DNA from: Litoribaculum gwangyangense
Lineage (GTDB): Bacteria > Bacteroidota > Bacteroidia > Flavobacteriales > Flavobacteriaceae
DNA length: 64,000 nucleotides
Direction of reading: 5' to 3'
Assembly: GCF_039543505.1 (NCBI RefSeq)
Contig: NZ_BAABJW010000001.1
Location: 992,001-1,056,000 of the forward strand
Shown: positions 24,516 through 32,672 of the stretch, piece after piece
Position numbering within the stretch: position 1 is the first letter of the stretch
How the letters are laid out: each line of letters opens with the position of its first letter
Made by a program: the position numbers and the translations under genes
Notes under the pieces: generated by a model
Told to the model about the DNA's origin: nothing
The model's input: only the letters and a program-made list of their open reading frames with translations
Databases searched by the model: none

Positions 24516-25648
24516 TGGCAGGCATTTACATCCATATTCCTTTTTGCAAGCAAGCTTGTTATTATTGCGATTTTCATTTTTCAACATCTTTAAAAAAGAA
24601 AGAGGAACTCGTTCAAGCATTGTGCAAGGAAATAGAATTACGAACTAATGAACTTGAAAACCAAACCATTGAGACTATTTATTTTGGTGGTGGAACACCT
24701 AGTTTGTTAACTAACATAGAGTTAGAGTTTCTCATTAATACTGTTTATAAAAATCACGAAGTTGTAGATAATCCAGAAATTACTTTAGAGGCAAACCCTG
24801 ACGACTTATCAAATAATCGAATAAGCGAATTAGCGAAAACACCATTTAACAGACTTAGCATTGGCATTCAATCGTTTTTTGAGCGCGATTTAAAACTTAT
24901 GAATCGTGCCCATAATTCTGTGGAAGCCAAAAAGTGTTTAGAGGATGCCACTAAGTATTTTGATAATATTTCAGTAGATTTAATTTACGGCATTCCCGAT
25001 TTATCAAACGCGGAATGGCTAGAGAATATAGAAATCGCTTTATCCTACAATATCCCGCATATATCCAGTTATGCCCTAACCGTTGAGCCCAAAACAGCCT
25101 TGGAAAATTTCATCAAAAAAGGCATTATTAAAAATGTAGATGATGAATTGGCGCAAGAACAATTTCATTTATTGATTGAAAAACTGGAAGCTTCAGGTTT
25201 TGTGCATTACGAATTATCAAACTTTGGAAAACCTGATTATTTCAGTAAAAACAATTCAGCTTATTGGCAAGGGAAACCGTATTTAGGTATGGGCCCGTCG
25301 GCGCATTCATTCAATGGAGAACAACGTGGTTGGAATGTTAGAAACAACACAACATATATAAAATCCATTCAGCAAAATATATTGCCCATAGAAAGGGAAT
25401 CGCTTTCGGTAACCGATAAATACAATGAATATGTAATGACGGGTTTACGAACCATATGGGGTGTTTCATTAAAAAAAGTGGAACATGATTTTGGTAAAAA
25501 CTATAAAAAGTATATTTTAAAACAATCTGAAAAATACATTAGTGAACATTTATTGTATATTGATGATGATAAGCTTTTAACAACCAAAAAGGGCAAATTT
25601 TTAAGTGATGGTATCGCTTCAGACCTTTTTAAAATCAATTTAATTTGA
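24515..25648 (+). CDS. hemW: Radical SAM heme chaperone HemW
   Basis: 377 residues. The 4Fe-4S radical-SAM motif is CKQACYYC with Cys11, Cys15 and Cys18, and it is followed by Asp-Phe rather than a fourth Cys; this is the HemW pattern, not the coproporphyrinogen oxidase HemN. Other features are FGGGTPSLL, EANPDDLS, RLSIGIQSF and a C-terminal helix domain (YVMTGLRTIWGVSL). HemW binds heme and hands it to respiratory enzymes. It starts on the last A of the ruvC stop and ends overlapping the cyclase gene. Confidence 0.9.
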   Translation: MAGIYIHIPFCKQACYYCDFHFSTSLKKKEELVQALCKEIELRTNELENQTIETIYFGGGTPSLLTNIELEFLINTVYKNHEVVDNPEITLEANPDDLSNNRISELAKTPFNRLSIGIQSFFERDLKLMNRAHNSVEAKKCLEDATKYFDNISVDLIYGIPDLSNAEWLENIEIALSYNIPHISSYALTVEPKTALENFIKKGIIKNVDDELAQEQFHLLIEKLEASGFVHYELSNFGKPDYFSKNNSAYWQGKPYLGMGPSAHSFNGEQRGWNVRNNTTYIKSIQQNILPIERESLSVTDKYNEYVMTGLRTIWGVSLKKVEHDFGKNYKKYILKQSEKYISEHLLYIDDDKLLTTKKGKFLSDGIASDLFKINLI

Positions 25649-26391
25649 TAGCAACCATAGAATACAATTCAAGGAAACTTAAAATAGATTTATCTAAACC
25701 CTTAGATATATCCATGCCTTTGCGCGCTTCAAAAAGCAACGTTAATGCATGGTATATTGAAGCACCTAAAATTGAACCAGAAAAAGATGGCGATTGGGTT
25801 GCAAGTGTTAAAGATGGAGCGTGCATTAATTTCAATAATATTAATTTCAATCCGCATGGACACGGAACACATACCGAATGTGTAGGCCATATCACGGAAA
25901 AAGTACATTCTATCAACCAAAATTTGAAACAGTTTTTCTTTTTGGCTGAAGTGATTACGGTTGCTCCCGAACGTTTAAATGGAGATTCTGTCATATCAAA
26001 AAAACAAATACAGTTTGCTCTGGGTAATAAAAAAAGAGATGCTGTAGTTATTAGAACCATACCTAATACTAAAGAAAAACTGTCCATGCAGTATTCCAAT
26101 ACAAATCCACCTTATTTGTTAAAAGACGTCGCTGTTTATTTGAGAGAAAAGGAAGTGAAACATTTGCTTATAGATTTACCCAGTGTAGATAAAGAAAAAG
26201 ATGAATGCCAATTGTTGGCGCATAATGCCTTTTGGAACACCAAAGGAAAATTAAGAATGGATGCCACTATTACCGAACTTATTTTTGTGCCCAATACAGT
26301 AGAGGATGGTACTTATTTTCTAAATCTTCAAATAGCACCTTTTGAAAATGATGCTACACCAAGTAAACCCGTTTTATATAAAATAATCTAA
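25645..26391 (+). CDS. Cyclase-family (kynurenine-formamidase-like) metal hydrolase
   Basis: 248 residues starting at TTG 25645, overlapping the hemW stop (TTGA, 4 bases). The metal-binding signature of the family appears as NPHGHGTHTECVGHI, and Asp/His residues in the N-terminal part (LSKPLDISMPL) and near HLLIDLPSVDKEKDE agree with it. Members hydrolyse N-formylkynurenine, isatin or other cyclic/amide substrates with Mn or Zn. No tryptophan pathway gene is near, so the substrate is open. The TTG start is supported by coupling and by the matching N-terminus. Confidence 0.8.
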   Translation: MIATIEYNSRKLKIDLSKPLDISMPLRASKSNVNAWYIEAPKIEPEKDGDWVASVKDGACINFNNINFNPHGHGTHTECVGHITEKVHSINQNLKQFFFLAEVITVAPERLNGDSVISKKQIQFALGNKKRDAVVIRTIPNTKEKLSMQYSNTNPPYLLKDVAVYLREKEVKHLLIDLPSVDKEKDECQLLAHNAFWNTKGKLRMDATITELIFVPNTVEDGTYFLNLQIAPFENDATPSKPVLYKII

Positions 26392-26435
26392 AGATTCCCT
26401 TTAAAAAGCATAAAAATATAATTTTTAAATAGCAT

Positions 26436-27194
26436 CTACTTAAACCTAAGCATAGATTCTAAAATATCATTTATTTGTGTTCTTTTTTGTCTGGATACAG
26501 GAATTTCTACATTATCATGCATAATTAAACACCCCCCATCTTGCCTTAAAATTCCTTTTACATATTTCGGATTTATTAAATGCGATTGATGGACTCTTAA
26601 AAAACCATGCTCGGTAAGCATGTCGTCAATTTCTTTTAAGGTACGGCTAATAAGCATTTTGTTTTCATCTTTAAAAAAGAAATAGGTATAATTGTTATCT
26701 GATTGGCAACGTATAATGGTGGCAATTTCAACAATATGGTATCCTACACCTGTTGGTAAAGCAATTTTAGAGCAATCCTTAGGAGTATTTTTTAAATTTT
26801 TTTGAAAAAGTTCCCACTGCTCATGGCTCGTTTTTCTTATGCGTTTTTCCCAAATTGATAATGCTCTAACAATACTTTTTTCGGCAATGGGTTTAAGTAA
26901 GTAATTTATAGCACTATATTGAAATGCCTTTATGGCATATTGGTCGTATGCTGTGGTAAAAATAATATCGAAATCAATAGGCAGTAACCTATCTAATAAG
27001 GCAAACCCGTTTAAATGGGGCATTTCTATATCAAGAAAAAGTAAATCTGGTGGGTGGTTCTGTATAAACTCTAAGCCTTTTAAAGGGTTAGTAAAAATAC
27101 CTGTAATGTTATAATCTGCATGTACTTTTTTTATTAGACTCTCCAAAACATTGGCACAGTGCATTTCATCATCAATAATTATTATATTGGTCAT
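26436..27194 (-). CDS. LytTR-family response regulator
   Basis: 252 residues with a receiver at the N-terminus (IIIDDEMH; phospho-acceptor Asp55 in LLFLDIEMP) and a C-terminal LytTR DNA-binding domain (VEIATIIRCQSDNNYTYFFF, LISRTLKEID, FLRVHQSHLINPKYVKGI). It forms a two-component pair with the kinase whose stop overlaps it by 4 bases. LytTR regulators bind paired direct repeats; target genes are unknown, but the DUF4412 gene divergent from the kinase is a possible one. Confidence 0.93.
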   Translation of the reverse strand: MTNIIIIDDEMHCANVLESLIKKVHADYNITGIFTNPLKGLEFIQNHPPDLLFLDIEMPHLNGFALLDRLLPIDFDIIFTTAYDQYAIKAFQYSAINYLLKPIAEKSIVRALSIWEKRIRKTSHEQWELFQKNLKNTPKDCSKIALPTGVGYHIVEIATIIRCQSDNNYTYFFFKDENKMLISRTLKEIDDMLTEHGFLRVHQSHLINPKYVKGILRQDGGCLIMHDNVEIPVSRQKRTQINDILESMLRFK

Positions 27195-29218
27195 TGGTTA
27201 TAATTTAAAATTATTTTTGTTCCAGATGGTATACCATTTTCTTCTAGATCTAAAATAGTTAAATGCAAATTAATATCGTTGGTATGGTTAAAAAGGGACA
27301 GCCTTTCTTTAGTGATATCTGTACCCATTGATTTGTGCATTTTTTTTGAATTTCCGCTAGCTTTTCTGCCAATTCCATTATCTTGAATGGTAATTTTAAG
27401 CGCTTTTGTGGTGTCAAAAATAATGGTTAATTGTTTTTCGGCTTTTTCACTTGGGTTTAAACCGTGCCAAATAGCATTCTCTACAAAAGGTTGCAATAAA
27501 AGTGGAGGGATGTTATATTGAGATAATAGTTCTCTGGAATGTATTTCTATAGTGTAATTAAAACTGTCTTCAATGCGGTTTTTTTCAAGAGAGAGATAAA
27601 GTTCTAATATTTCAAGCTCTTCTTCAACAGTTATTACATCTTTGGTACTGTTTTGTAAAATACTGCGTAACAATACAGAGAAATTATCTAAATACGATGT
27701 GGCGCCCTCCTTATCAGATATCATAATTAAGTTTTTTAGGGCATTTAAACTATTGAATATAAAATGAGGATTCATTTGAGACCGTAGTGCCAACATTTCC
27801 ATATCTTGAATTCTTCGGGTAAATTCACTTTTTATTTCGGCCTCTTTTTGTTTTTCAATTTCAGAATACAAATGAATTAACTCTTCGGTTTTTTGCTTTA
27901 CTTTTTTATCTAATTCTTGATTCATGTTTTCTTGCAACACCTTATTCTCTTGTAATTGGTCGATTAATTTTTGACTTGTAAGGTTCTTTTCTTTTTGTAA
28001 CAAAAAAATATTTTCTCCAATGGCAATAGAAAAGCAATAAACTTCTCCTAAAAGCCCAATTTGAAAAATAATATTTCGGGATTGAGGGAAATTAAATATG
28101 CTATTGGGATCTAAAAAAAGTTCAGAATATGCCAAATAAAAAGACAGTATAGACCCTATAAAAAATAGGGATTGTCCAATAATAAAATATTTTAAAAGGG
28201 GGTGTTTTACTTTGTAAATTATCCAAATTATTAAAACAAAATTTAGAGGGAGTATAATAAACCTTACTGCTGAAAAAACGATCTCACCCAGTTGCAAGTC
28301 CTTGAAATAATAATTGAAAATAAAACGTGCAAAGGCATAAAAAAAACAAAATACACCAAAATAGATAAGTACTTTAGAAAGGGTTTTATTGTATTTATTA
28401 ATTTCTAGTAAGTTTAAAATAAAAAAAATATAGAAGCCAATAAATGCAAATTGCACGGGTTCAAAAATGAGTTGGGAAAATGCAGGAGCATAAAGAAAAA
28501 TATTTGCCACGGTAGCAGTTGTTGTTCTTAAAACCAAAAACGCATAAATGATTTGAAACAGCAAATACCCCAAATAATAAAAATACAGGCGTTGCTGCAA
28601 ACGAAACCAAAACACCAAAACAAAAACAAAAATACAGCACAGTGTAGTTAAATAAAAGTATATAAAACCTACTGGTTTTGTATATAATTTTGAGGTTTTA
28701 TATGCAAAATCTAAATAGCTTTCTGTGGAGTAAAGCAATGGATAATAGGTTTTAGACAATACATAATCGTTGCTTAATTTAACATAACATAAGGTGCTTT
28801 GTAAAGGTGGAAGTTCTATTTGGGTAAAATAGCTTTCTATTTTGTTATCGCGTTCACCCAAAGAAGCCAAATAGCCATTTTTTAGATGTTCTGTTTGTTG
28901 TTTGTTTTCTATGAAAACATCTACAAAGTTATCGGCAGCATATAAATAAATATTTGCGGGTTTATTTGAGGTGTTTTTTACAGTAAACCTTACCCAAAGA
29001 GCCAGTTTAGGTGAAGTGGTAAAAGTAGAATCATAGGGTTGCCAATTTTTGTACTTTTTAACATTGTTATATGAAACTTCACGATTAATTACCAATGCCT
29101 CCACCTGATCGTTATTTACTAAAGATTGAATGGCTTTAATGGAATCTAATACTATTTGGGCATTTAACGAATAAATTCCAAAGCAAATAAATAGTAGAAA
29201 CAAGCGTGTTTTTTTCAT
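27191..29218 (-). CDS. LytS-type sensor histidine kinase with 7TMR-DISM sensor
   Basis: 675 residues from ATG 29218; an upstream in-frame ATG at 29236 adds MYFSLI but the second ATG starts a normal signal peptide ending in L-N-A-Q. The order is an extracytoplasmic 7TMR-DISM extracellular domain (about 25-175, LWVRFTVKNTS), seven membrane segments to about 400, a coiled coil (KKVKQKTEEL), then a His_kinase box RSQMNPHFIFNSLNALKNL and an HATPase domain (PFVENAIWHGL, DNGIGRKASG). It is coupled to the LytTR regulator gene. The DISM domain suggests a sugar or other small ligand. Confidence 0.9.
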   Translation of the reverse strand: MKKTRLFLLFICFGIYSLNAQIVLDSIKAIQSLVNNDQVEALVINREVSYNNVKKYKNWQPYDSTFTTSPKLALWVRFTVKNTSNKPANIYLYAADNFVDVFIENKQQTEHLKNGYLASLGERDNKIESYFTQIELPPLQSTLCYVKLSNDYVLSKTYYPLLYSTESYLDFAYKTSKLYTKPVGFIYFYLTTLCCIFVFVLVFWFRLQQRLYFYYLGYLLFQIIYAFLVLRTTTATVANIFLYAPAFSQLIFEPVQFAFIGFYIFFILNLLEINKYNKTLSKVLIYFGVFCFFYAFARFIFNYYFKDLQLGEIVFSAVRFIILPLNFVLIIWIIYKVKHPLLKYFIIGQSLFFIGSILSFYLAYSELFLDPNSIFNFPQSRNIIFQIGLLGEVYCFSIAIGENIFLLQKEKNLTSQKLIDQLQENKVLQENMNQELDKKVKQKTEELIHLYSEIEKQKEAEIKSEFTRRIQDMEMLALRSQMNPHFIFNSLNALKNLIMISDKEGATSYLDNFSVLLRSILQNSTKDVITVEEELEILELYLSLEKNRIEDSFNYTIEIHSRELLSQYNIPPLLLQPFVENAIWHGLNPSEKAEKQLTIIFDTTKALKITIQDNGIGRKASGNSKKMHKSMGTDITKERLSLFNHTNDINLHLTILDLEENGIPSGTKIILNYNQ

Positions 29219-29401
29219 AATTAAGCTAAAGTACACATCTATTTTATATTGTCATATTACTACCTAGAATTTAGTTATTTTTATTTAGTATTCAGTAGTT
29301 TATAACATTTTTTCCGAATTCTAAATCATATCTTCCAAATTCTAATTAGCGGTTTTTAATTGATTTATGCTTAGTTAGTTTTGTTTTAAAAATAGAACAA
29401 A

Positions 29402-30208
29402 ATGAAACTAAATTATTCTTTCGCCATATTAATTGTTTTCGTCTTATATGCCCAAATTAGCAATGCGCAGCTACTAAAAAAACTGAAAAATCGTGTCGAG
29501 CAGAAGGTAGAAAATGTGATTGTTGAAAAAGCCTCTGATAAAGTAGCCGAAAAAACATCAAAAACTATGGATATGGCTTTTGAAACTAATCCTTTTGGAG
29601 GAAAAATGGATAAGGGTGATCCTGCTTTGGTTGCTGATACCTATGATTTTAATTGGAAATATTCCTTAAAAATGACTTCAAAGCAGGGAGATGTTGTTTT
29701 TGATTACTATCTAAAACCCGGTGCACCTTATTTTGGATTCGCCTCGGCAGCCATGGAAAATATGTTTACCGTGATGGATAATGGCAATAAAGTAACCACC
29801 ATGTTTATGGAATCTGAAGGTAATAATGTGGGTATGGTTTCTTCAATGCCAGACGATTTAGATTTAGAAGAAGCCAAAGACCAATCAGAAGGCTTCGAAA
29901 TCACATCAATAGACAATAAAACCATAAACGGATACTATTGCCAAGGTGTGAACGCCCGTAATGCAGATTTTGAAATGGATATGTATTTTACTAATGAAAC
30001 CGAAGTAAGTTTTGATGATATCTACAAAAACCAACAAGCCAAAATTCCGGAACAAGTAAAAGACTTTTTTGGTAAAGACGAAAAAGTACTCATGATTTAT
30101 ATGGATATGAGGGCCTTGAAAGATAAAAATCAAAGTATGCAAATGGAATGTGTTGGGTTGGAGACAGTAGCTAAAACCATTAAAAAGTCGAATTATAAGT
30201 TTATGTAA
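29402..30208 (+). CDS. DUF4412-family secreted protein
   Basis: 268 residues with a signal peptide (cleavage near I-S-N-A-Q, about 22). The N-terminal stretch LLKKLKNRVEQKVENVIVEKASDKVAEKT is a charged amphipathic helix and the rest is a beta-rich DUF4412 domain (DFNWKYSLKMTSKQGDVVFDYYL, IDNKTINGYYCQGVNA). Function is unknown. It begins a run of forward genes coding for exported proteins (29402-35862) and diverges from the LytS-type kinase. Confidence 0.75.
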   Translation: MKLNYSFAILIVFVLYAQISNAQLLKKLKNRVEQKVENVIVEKASDKVAEKTSKTMDMAFETNPFGGKMDKGDPALVADTYDFNWKYSLKMTSKQGDVVFDYYLKPGAPYFGFASAAMENMFTVMDNGNKVTTMFMESEGNNVGMVSSMPDDLDLEEAKDQSEGFEITSIDNKTINGYYCQGVNARNADFEMDMYFTNETEVSFDDIYKNQQAKIPEQVKDFFGKDEKVLMIYMDMRALKDKNQSMQMECVGLETVAKTIKKSNYKFM

Positions 30209-30221
30209 ACCTAAATTATTT

Positions 30222-30788
30222 ATGAAAAATTATATTCCCATCATACTGTTTCTTTTCGTTTTGAAATTTTCTTGTAAAAATGAGCTCAAAAACGAAAATG
30301 TGAGTTCAATTCAAGCACAAAAAGTGGAATTGCCAGTGCAAAAAGGAATCGATTCCAAAAATCAAAATCCAAAAAAAATACCACTTACCAAAGCCCAATT
30401 GGAAGCGTTTTTCCCTGATTATATAGGTTCCAATAAGCGATACAATGTTTATTTGTTTCCTGGAGAACCTATGGCAACTGCCAGTTATGGTAGCTTTGAA
30501 AGCAGCTATAATTACTCCATATATGATGCTGCTAGAGACCATTCAGTTGTCAAAAACTTTGAAATGTCTTTTAACGCCAAACAAATAGCCCCTGAGGGTA
30601 CCGAGTATGTTTTAAAAGAAAGAGATGGCTACAAAACCATTGCCTTTTTACAGCCCAACATTAAGCGTTATGATATTCGATTTGTGTATAATAATCGCTT
30701 CAGAATTGTTCTTGAAGGTCCAGAGCATTCAGATGCCTTGTGGTCTTACATTAAAAAAGAGGATTTAGAAAAATTAAATAATAATTAA
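30222..30788 (+). CDS. Hypothetical lipoprotein
   Basis: 188 residues with a lipobox ending in Cys18 (K-F-S-C). After a polar linker the domain begins PLTKAQLEAFFPDYIGSNKRYNVYLFPGEPMATASYG and runs to IRFVYNNRFRIVLEGPEHSDALWSY. I recognise no family or catalytic motif. It follows the DUF4412 gene by 13 bases and precedes the DUF3592 gene by 10, so it is an operon member that probably acts at the cell envelope. Confidence 0.7.
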   Translation: MKNYIPIILFLFVLKFSCKNELKNENVSSIQAQKVELPVQKGIDSKNQNPKKIPLTKAQLEAFFPDYIGSNKRYNVYLFPGEPMATASYGSFESSYNYSIYDAARDHSVVKNFEMSFNAKQIAPEGTEYVLKERDGYKTIAFLQPNIKRYDIRFVYNNRFRIVLEGPEHSDALWSYIKKEDLEKLNNN

Positions 30789-30798
30789 AGATTTTCAA

Positions 30799-31260
30799 AT
30801 GTTTCAAGAACTCACAGATTATCAAACTACGGGCCTCATCATTATGCTGATTATATCGCCTTTGTTAATTAATACTTTGTATATATGGTATTTGGCAAAT
30901 CAATCAAAACGATGGCCAAAAGTAGAAGGGACTATTCAAACTGTTAATATCCATGGAAGTGAAATACAAATGGATTTAGAATATAGCTACCAAGTGCAAG
31001 GTGAAACCCATAAAAACAAGCGCATCTTTTTTACAAATTCAAAATATTATAAAAAAAACCGTGCCATAGAGTTTGAGAAAAAATATCGGGAGGGACAGCA
31101 AGTAAATGTCTTTTACAATCCAAATAAACACCGTATGGCCGTTTTAGAACCCGGAAGAAAGGATGGTGTAATTTCCGCTATTATACTATTGACTTTATTT
31201 TTCACCTTGGGTTATGTCGCTTTTTTTAATCCAGCCCTTATTACCGCTTTTATAAATTAA
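30799..31260 (+). CDS. DUF3592 membrane protein
   Basis: 153 residues with transmembrane segments at about 14-33 and 125-147 and a soluble loop between. The loop carries the DUF3592 pattern: WPKVEGTIQTVNI, DLEYSYQVQGETHKNKRIFF, FEKKYREGQQVNVFYNPNKHRMAVLEPG. The function of this family is unknown. It is in the same run as the two lipoprotein/secreted genes upstream, with a 10-base gap, and lies 29 bases before the RCC1-like gene. Confidence 0.82.
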   Translation: MFQELTDYQTTGLIIMLIISPLLINTLYIWYLANQSKRWPKVEGTIQTVNIHGSEIQMDLEYSYQVQGETHKNKRIFFTNSKYYKKNRAIEFEKKYREGQQVNVFYNPNKHRMAVLEPGRKDGVISAIILLTLFFTLGYVAFFNPALITAFIN

Positions 31261-31289
31261 CTGGTTGAATATTAAATATATATACGTCT

Positions 31290-32669
31290 ATGAAAACACA
31301 ATTACTAAAGTCAGTCTTATTTGTCATTTTAAACTTACTATCTCTAACTCTTTTTTCCCAATGTTGGCAAAAGGTTTCAGCTGGAGCTAATCATGTTATT
31401 GCAATAAAAGATGATGGGACGCTATGGGCTTGGGGATTAAATGGGAATGGTATATTAGGAGACGGAAATAGCACTAATGTAAATGAGCCTATTAAGATAA
31501 GTTCTGAAACAGATTGGGATTTTATATCCGCTGGAGCTGAACATAGTTTTGCGATTAAAACAAATGGAACCTTATGGGCTTGGGGAAGGTATCGATACGG
31601 TCAGTTAGGAATTGGTGCTGTTGCAAATTTATTAACACCTACCCAAATAGGTACAGACACTGATTGGAAAATGGCATCTGCAGGCATTCAACATTCTTTA
31701 GCAATAAAAACAAATGGAACTTTATGGGCATGGGGCAGAAACCAATACAGCCAATTAGGTAATGGCAGTACCTCGCAGAGCAATGCGCCAATTCAAATTG
31801 GCACTGATACTAATTGGAAAGAAGTTTCGGCAACAGGTTTAGAGCATTCAGTCGCTATAAAAACAAATGGTACATTATGGGCATGGGGTAGAAATTTTTG
31901 GGGGCAATTAGGCGATGGTACTACCGATTTAAAAGATGTGCCAGTTCAAATTGGAACAGATACTGATTGGAAATCCATTTCCGCTGGAAGGTTTTTTAAT
32001 TTAGCTTTAAAAAACAATAATTCGCTTTGGGCATGGGGTTATAATAGCAATTCCCAATTAGGAATTGGTTCAAGTGCTAATAAAAATGTTCCAACTCAGG
32101 TTGGTAGTGATTTGGATTGGGATACTGTAAATGCATATAATAATCATTCCCATGCTATAAAAAGTAACGGCACTTTATATTCTTGGGGATATAATTCATT
32201 AGGACAATTAGGAACAGGTAATTTCACCCCTTATAATATACCAACACAAATAGGGACAGATTCAAACTGGCAAAATGTAAGTGCTGGTAGTAGTTATTCT
32301 ATAGCCATAAAAACTGATATGGCTTTATGGACTTCTGGTGAAAATACTTCTGGACAGTTAGGTGATGGCACTAATTCAACAAGAAATACTTATGGACAAG
32401 TTAGTTGCAATGCCCTAAGTTTAATTAATGTTGGTTCAATTAGTTTTAAAATTTACCCAAACCCTGTATCAAACATTTTAACTATTGAAAACCCTTTGGC
32501 TAGGCATATTCAATTGCAAGTAATTAACCAATTAGGACAAGAAGTTTTAAAACTAAATCATAACGAACCTTTAACGTCTTTAGATGTTTCTAACCTCTCT
32601 GAAGGGCTTTATTTTTTAAATATGACTTCTGATGGTAACTCTCAAAAAATCAAATTCATTAAAAATTAA
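31290..32669 (+). CDS. RCC1-repeat protein with T9SS type A sorting domain
   Basis: 459 residues. A signal peptide (cleavage near LFSQ) leads into about seven RCC1 repeats of roughly 50 residues, each with an A-I-K-x-[N/D]-G-T-L-W-A-W-G core, GQLG and G-T-D-x-D-W. The last 80 or so residues are a T9SS sorting domain (FKIYPNPVSN, GLYFLNMTSDG, IKFIKN). The protein is therefore exported by the type IX system and processed at the surface. A beta-propeller is expected; eukaryote-like RCC1 repeats suggest protein or glycan binding. The DNA of the repeats is similar enough (for example near 31551, 31701 and 31854) to allow recombination. The next T9SS gene starts 4 bases downstream. Confidence 0.88.
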   Translation: MKTQLLKSVLFVILNLLSLTLFSQCWQKVSAGANHVIAIKDDGTLWAWGLNGNGILGDGNSTNVNEPIKISSETDWDFISAGAEHSFAIKTNGTLWAWGRYRYGQLGIGAVANLLTPTQIGTDTDWKMASAGIQHSLAIKTNGTLWAWGRNQYSQLGNGSTSQSNAPIQIGTDTNWKEVSATGLEHSVAIKTNGTLWAWGRNFWGQLGDGTTDLKDVPVQIGTDTDWKSISAGRFFNLALKNNNSLWAWGYNSNSQLGIGSSANKNVPTQVGSDLDWDTVNAYNNHSHAIKSNGTLYSWGYNSLGQLGTGNFTPYNIPTQIGTDSNWQNVSAGSSYSIAIKTDMALWTSGENTSGQLGDGTNSTRNTYGQVSCNALSLINVGSISFKIYPNPVSNILTIENPLARHIQLQVINQLGQEVLKLNHNEPLTSLDVSNLSEGLYFLNMTSDGNSQKIKFIKN

Positions 32670-32672
32670 ATT